Source: Oligoflexia bacterium (lineage in GTDB: Bacteria > Bdellovibrionota > UBA1018). Taken from it: DNA of 64,000 bases. The DNA is taken from contig JAMPXJ010000018.1 of the NCBI GenBank assembly GCA_023701205.1, positions 1-64,000 on the forward strand, given 5' to 3'. Positions 59,184-64,000 of the stretch are shown here, piece after piece. Each line of letters begins with the position of its first letter. Positions within the stretch are counted from its first letter, which is position 1. Both the position numbers and the translations under genes were made by a program. The notes beneath the pieces are model-generated. The model ran no database searches and had not been told where the DNA came from. It saw only the letters and a program-made list of their open reading frames with translations.

Positions 59184-60620
59184 ATGGCCCAGGATCCTGA
59201 AAAGTCGAAGCTCTCGCTCGTTTCGGATTCGCCAGAGCTGGAGCCGGATGATTCCCTCCCCGAGCTCGCCGAGACGCAGGCGATTCCCATCGCGCCGCTC
59301 TCCGCTCCAACGATCGAAGACGAGAAAACCAATCCAGGGATCAATGTGCGACACCCGGTGCGTCCCCGCCCCGACCCGACCCGCGTTTCGATTTCCGCGC
59401 CTCCCGCACCGCCGGCAACGCCTCCGATCTTGACCGCGCCCCCGGAGGCCATCAGGCGCGAGCCGGAGCCGCCAGCGGCGCCACGTCCCGGGCCACGCGT
59501 TCCGCAGCAGGGCCAAACTCATAGCCCCTCTCCGGGCCCCTCTCCGGGCCCCTCTCCGGGCCACGCTCCTGGTCAACCTCATGGAAAAATGCCAGACCTC
59601 GGCGCGATCGATCCTTTCATGAAGGATCCGCAGATCAGTGAGATCATGGTCAACGACGTGCGCAACGTCATGATCGAGAAGGACGGCAAGATCCAGTTTT
59701 CCGGCTTCGCCTACTCGTCCGTGGACGAGCTCAACCGGCTTGCCCGCGCGATCCTCGACGCCACCGGAAAAGTGCTGAGTCCCGATCAGCCCTACGTGGA
59801 CACGATGCTTCCCGACGGCTCGCGCGTGAACCTCATCGGCCCTCCGCTTACCGTCGGCGGCCCCTGCATCACGATCCGCAAGTTCCCGTCGCGTTCGCTG
59901 AAGATCGAGGACCTCATCGGCTACGGGATGCTCGATCGTCGCATGGCCCATTTCCTGAGCATCTGCGTGGCGGGCCGGGTGAATCTCGTGATCAGCGGTG
60001 GCACCGGCAGCGGCAAGACCACGCTCCTGAGCGCGCTCATGGCTTTCATTCCGAAGGGCGAGCGCGTGGTCACGATCGAGGACACGCCGGAGCTCGCCGT
60101 GGCCCATTTCAACAGCGTGCGCCTGCAGACCAAGCCTCAGAGCCCCACCCTCCCCGCGATCACCGCCCGCGAGCTCGTCGCCAACGCGCTCAGGATGCGG
60201 CCGGATCGCGTGATCGTCGGTGAGTGCCGCCGGGGCGAGGCTTTCGACATGCTCCAGGCGATGAACACCGGCCACGAGGGCTCGATGACCACGCTCCACG
60301 CGAACTCGCCGCGCGACGCGCTCTCGCGGCTCGAGACCCTTTGCATGCTCTCGGGCGTGGAGATCCCGCTGCTCGCGATCCGCAAGCAGCTCCAGAGCGC
60401 CGTGGACCTGCTCGTCCAGGTGAAACGCTTCCGCGACGGCAAGCGCCGGGTGATCGGCATCGCGGAGGTCACCGGAATGGAAGGCGAGGTCGTGACGATG
60501 CAGGATATCTGGCGCTACGAGCCGGAGACCGCGCGCTTCAAGTTCACCGGCCTGGTACCGAAGCTCGTGGAGCAGCTGCGCGAGCAAGGCATCGAGCTGC
60601 CCAAAAACTACTTCGCCTGA
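59184..60620 (+). CDS. cpaF: CpaF/TadA-family secretion ATPase
   Basis: Hexameric ATPase of the tight-adherence (Tad) pilus or type II/IV secretion superfamily, 478 residues. The first ~130 residues are proline-rich and disordered with a PSPG repeat. The conserved part begins DPFMKDPQISEIMVNDVRNVMIEKDG, then Walker A LVISGGTGSGKTTLLSAL (about 270), the Asp box VVTIEDTPELAV, Walker B DRVIVGECRRGEAFDMLQAMNTGHEGSMTTLHAN and the His box. No tadB, tadC, cpaE or pilin genes are adjacent; both flanks are unrelated minus-strand operons. ATG 59184 was chosen because it begins a coherent, disordered N-terminus. Confidence 0.87.
   Translation: MAQDPEKSKLSLVSDSPELEPDDSLPELAETQAIPIAPLSAPTIEDEKTNPGINVRHPVRPRPDPTRVSISAPPAPPATPPILTAPPEAIRREPEPPAAPRPGPRVPQQGQTHSPSPGPSPGPSPGHAPGQPHGKMPDLGAIDPFMKDPQISEIMVNDVRNVMIEKDGKIQFSGFAYSSVDELNRLARAILDATGKVLSPDQPYVDTMLPDGSRVNLIGPPLTVGGPCITIRKFPSRSLKIEDLIGYGMLDRRMAHFLSICVAGRVNLVISGGTGSGKTTLLSALMAFIPKGERVVTIEDTPELAVAHFNSVRLQTKPQSPTLPAITARELVANALRMRPDRVIVGECRRGEAFDMLQAMNTGHEGSMTTLHANSPRDALSRLETLCMLSGVEIPLLAIRKQLQSAVDLLVQVKRFRDGKRRVIGIAEVTGMEGEVVTMQDIWRYEPETARFKFTGLVPKLVEQLREQGIELPKNYFA
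59525..59560 (+). repeat. Three-copy 12-bp tandem repeat inside cpaF
   Basis: Three exact copies of CCCCTCTCCGGG encode consecutive PSPG units in the disordered N-terminus of CpaF. Because the unit is 12 bases, copy-number change keeps the frame. Confidence 0.85.
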
Positions 60621-60650
60621 GCTGCGTCAGCTCCGGCCCTTGCGACGCGC

Positions 60651-62429
<1,779 letters not shown>

Positions 62430-62440
<11 letters not shown>

Positions 62441-63206
62441 GCGAGACTTTCAAGCCGTAGGTCGAAACACCCGAGGTGCTGTAGTCGTACTCGCCCGTCA
62501 TCTTGAGGATCAGCAGCTTCAGTGCCACGCCGGCGTAGAAATGCGGGCTCATCCCCGACTGCGACAGCTCCAGCCCGATGTTCGGGATCTCGGCGGGCAG
62601 CTGCAGCTCGCCGCTCCAGTACTGGAAACCCGCGCCGACGTACGGATCGATCAGAATGAGGTTCTTCGAGGCGACGACATCGAGCTTGTAGGTGGAGGTC
62701 TTGAGGAACCAGAGTGTGTCCCAGTTCCCGCTCGCCCGCACCGCGACCGCGGGCGCGGCCGCTCCGCCCCGCATGAAAGCCCATTTCAGCTCCGCGCCCA
62801 GGGTGCGCGCCATCGACTGGTACTGGATGTAGCTCACGCCGAAGTCGATCCCGAAGGGCAGTCCCTTGTGGAAATTGAGCCGCGGCAGGAAGAGCGTGGT
62901 CGGCACGCCATCCGTGGCGGTATTCGAGATCGCGGCCATGCTGTTGATGAACTCCGTGGGGACATTGATCACCGTGAGATCGATGCCGAAATCGAAACCG
63001 ATCGTCGAGCCCAGCGGCCGCGCCGACATGTACGCGCGATGGTCCGAGCCGATGGCGATCGTCTCGATCAGGCTCTTGATGCTGTCATTGCTGGAGTCGG
63101 TGAGGTCCGCGAGCGAGAACGAGGCGGCCCGGGCAGGCGCCGCGCTCAAAGCGAGGGAAACGACTAGAAACTTCATCCAAAAAAGGGATACGGGAGAACG
63201 GGACAT
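62430..63206 (-). CDS. Predicted outer-membrane beta-barrel-like protein
   Basis: A 258-residue protein with a signal peptide (MSRSPVSLFWMKFLVVSLALSAAPARA). The mature protein starts FSLADLTDSSNDSIKSL and then shows amphipathic strands throughout (TIGFDFGIDLTVINVP, GIDFGVSYIQYQSM, LIDPYVGAGFQYW), ending in YGLKVSLAF with a C-terminal phenylalanine, the usual outer-membrane insertion signal. GAGGAG lies eight bases before ATG 63206. Probably an unknown outer-membrane protein that heads the lipoprotein-BKACE operon. Confidence 0.7.
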
Positions 63207-63292
63207 GAGACGCTCCTCTATTTGTCCGGCGGGCGAACTCCCCCCGGCGCCGCATTCAAGCGGAGATTGAAGAAACACCGTAAAATTGTAGG

Positions 63293-64000
63293 TCAGTCCC
63301 GCTGGAACGGCAAGCCAAGCGCCCGGGGCGCCCGCGATTTGCCCACCAGTCCCGCCAGCACCAGAATGGTGACGAGATACGGCAGGATCTGGATGAATTG
63401 TACGGGAACGGGCCGGTCCCCCCAAAGCGCCACGCCTTGCAGGCGGATCTGAAGCGCGTCGGCGAAGCCGAAAAGCAAGCAGGCGGCCGCCGCGGGGACA
63501 GGCTTCCATTTGCCGAAGATCAGGGCGGCGAGCGCCATGAATCCCCTTCCCGCCGTCATGTTCCGGCTGAAGGACGACGAAAGAAAGATGGACAGGGAAG
63601 CCCCGCCCAGCCCCGCGAGCGCCCCGCCGGCGAGCACTGCGAGCCAGCGTACCCGATTCACGCTGATTCCCGCCGAATCCAGCGCCTCGGGGTTCTCTCC
63701 GGCGAACCGGACCCACAGGCCCGAAACGCTGAAGCGCAGCCAGGCCCAGCAGCAAAGCACCAGGCCCCAGGCCAGCCAGATCGGCGCGCTCCCGAAGCGG
63801 GCGCCCAGCTCGAGGCTCGGAGTCGCGCCGCTCGAGCCGTAGAGCAGCTTGCAGGCAAACGGGGTCAGCCCCGCCGCGAGCATGTTCATCGCGGTTCCCG
63901 CGACGATCTGATTGGAGCGAAGACGGATCACCGTCAGCGCGTAAAGCGCGGCAAGCACCGCTCCGGCCGCGGCGCCGCCTGCGGCGCCCGCCCAGGGCGA
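63293..64000 (-). CDS. ABC permease of the nucleoside/simple-sugar type (5' end outside)
   Basis: The visible ~235 C-terminal residues form 6-7 membrane helices. RLRSNQIVAGTAMNMLAAGL, then FAGENPEALDSAGISVNRVRWLAVLAGGALAGLGGASLSI and MTAGRGFMALAALIFGKW are typical of the BmpD/NupQ/YufQ-like permeases of nucleoside and purine ABC importers. The open frame continues to the window edge, so the N-terminus is missing. It ends 87 bases upstream of the outer-membrane-protein gene. Its companion ATPase, second permease and binding protein would lie beyond the right edge. Confidence 0.75.
   Translation of the reverse strand, partial: SPWAGAAGGAAAGAVLAALYALTVIRLRSNQIVAGTAMNMLAAGLTPFACKLLYGSSGATPSLELGARFGSAPIWLAWGLVLCCWAWLRFSVSGLWVRFAGENPEALDSAGISVNRVRWLAVLAGGALAGLGGASLSIFLSSSFSRNMTAGRGFMALAALIFGKWKPVPAAAACLLFGFADALQIRLQGVALWGDRPVPVQFIQILPYLVTILVLAGLVGKSRAPRALGLPFQRD

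Noticed and set aside
59525..59560. CRISPR-like direct repeats
   Set aside because: Contiguous 12-bp units with no spacers, in frame within cpaF, encoding PSPG.

Overview
This is a GC-rich, gene-dense bacterial chromosome segment of about 66 genes. No tRNA, rRNA or CRISPR array was found. The organism is clearly Gram-negative: the window encodes lipoproteins, outer-membrane-type proteins, MltD, and export and cell-wall machinery. DUF507, an NtrC-type regulator, a CpaF ATPase, an RNase G with an acidic insert, and many short secreted proteins of unknown function suggest a Bdellovibrionota or former delta-proteobacterial lineage. That assignment is an inference from gene content and was not tested by phylogeny.

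Layout. 1-8.5 kb: 5' end of RNase G, then a tight nucleoside-catabolism operon (deoB-deoA-punA-cdd), followed by an orphan sensor kinase and a nucleoside-type deaminase. 8.5-15.8 kb: housekeeping genes rplU-rpmA, terminator, obgE-nadD-rsfS-rlmH, gpmI, a phosphofructokinase and comF. 15.7-20.9 kb (minus strand): FAD protein, aspartate kinase, MltD with a near-consensus promoter, and an unknown membrane protein. 21.3-29.4 kb: secreted M4 metalloprotease, DUF507, and a minus-strand envelope operon. That operon reads degenerate biotin-carboxylase/carrier fusion, then GT-C/TPR membrane protein, then a PHA-granule-type small protein, then MurJ. 29.5-39.9 kb: RNA and translation quality-control genes (Rsm22-like, RlmL, RlmI, RqcH, Cca) mixed with small secreted proteins, CrcB and a peroxiredoxin. 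40-48 kb: FtsK, a ROK kinase, a NUDIX enzyme, and a two-component system whose AAA+ response regulator lacks the GAFTGA loop. 48-54 kb: EpmA, a heterodimeric ABC exporter and an RluD-type synthase. 54.3-56.2 kb: a small accessory patch with a truncated secreted-protein gene, an IS91-type transposase remnant and a large secreted protein of unknown function. 56.5-64 kb: a three-gene ABC-2 exporter, CpaF, a BKACE-lipoprotein-outer-membrane operon and part of a nucleoside-type ABC permease.

How the genes work together. The left end degrades (deoxy)nucleosides to bases and pentose phosphate, and gpmI and pfkA lie nearby on the glycolytic side. A permease of the nucleoside/sugar type sits at the far right edge. 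Several modules deal with ribosome assembly and rescue, and others with envelope construction and export.

The most unusual object is the 648-residue protein at 27474-29420. It has the full domain order of a biotin carboxylase fused to a biotin carrier domain, but glycine replaces the biotinylated lysine and the catalytic metal and bicarbonate residues are substituted. It leads an operon that ends in the lipid II flippase gene murJ. A second notable case is the NtrC-family regulator without GAFTGA. All functional statements rest on reading motifs by eye, and no database search was run.
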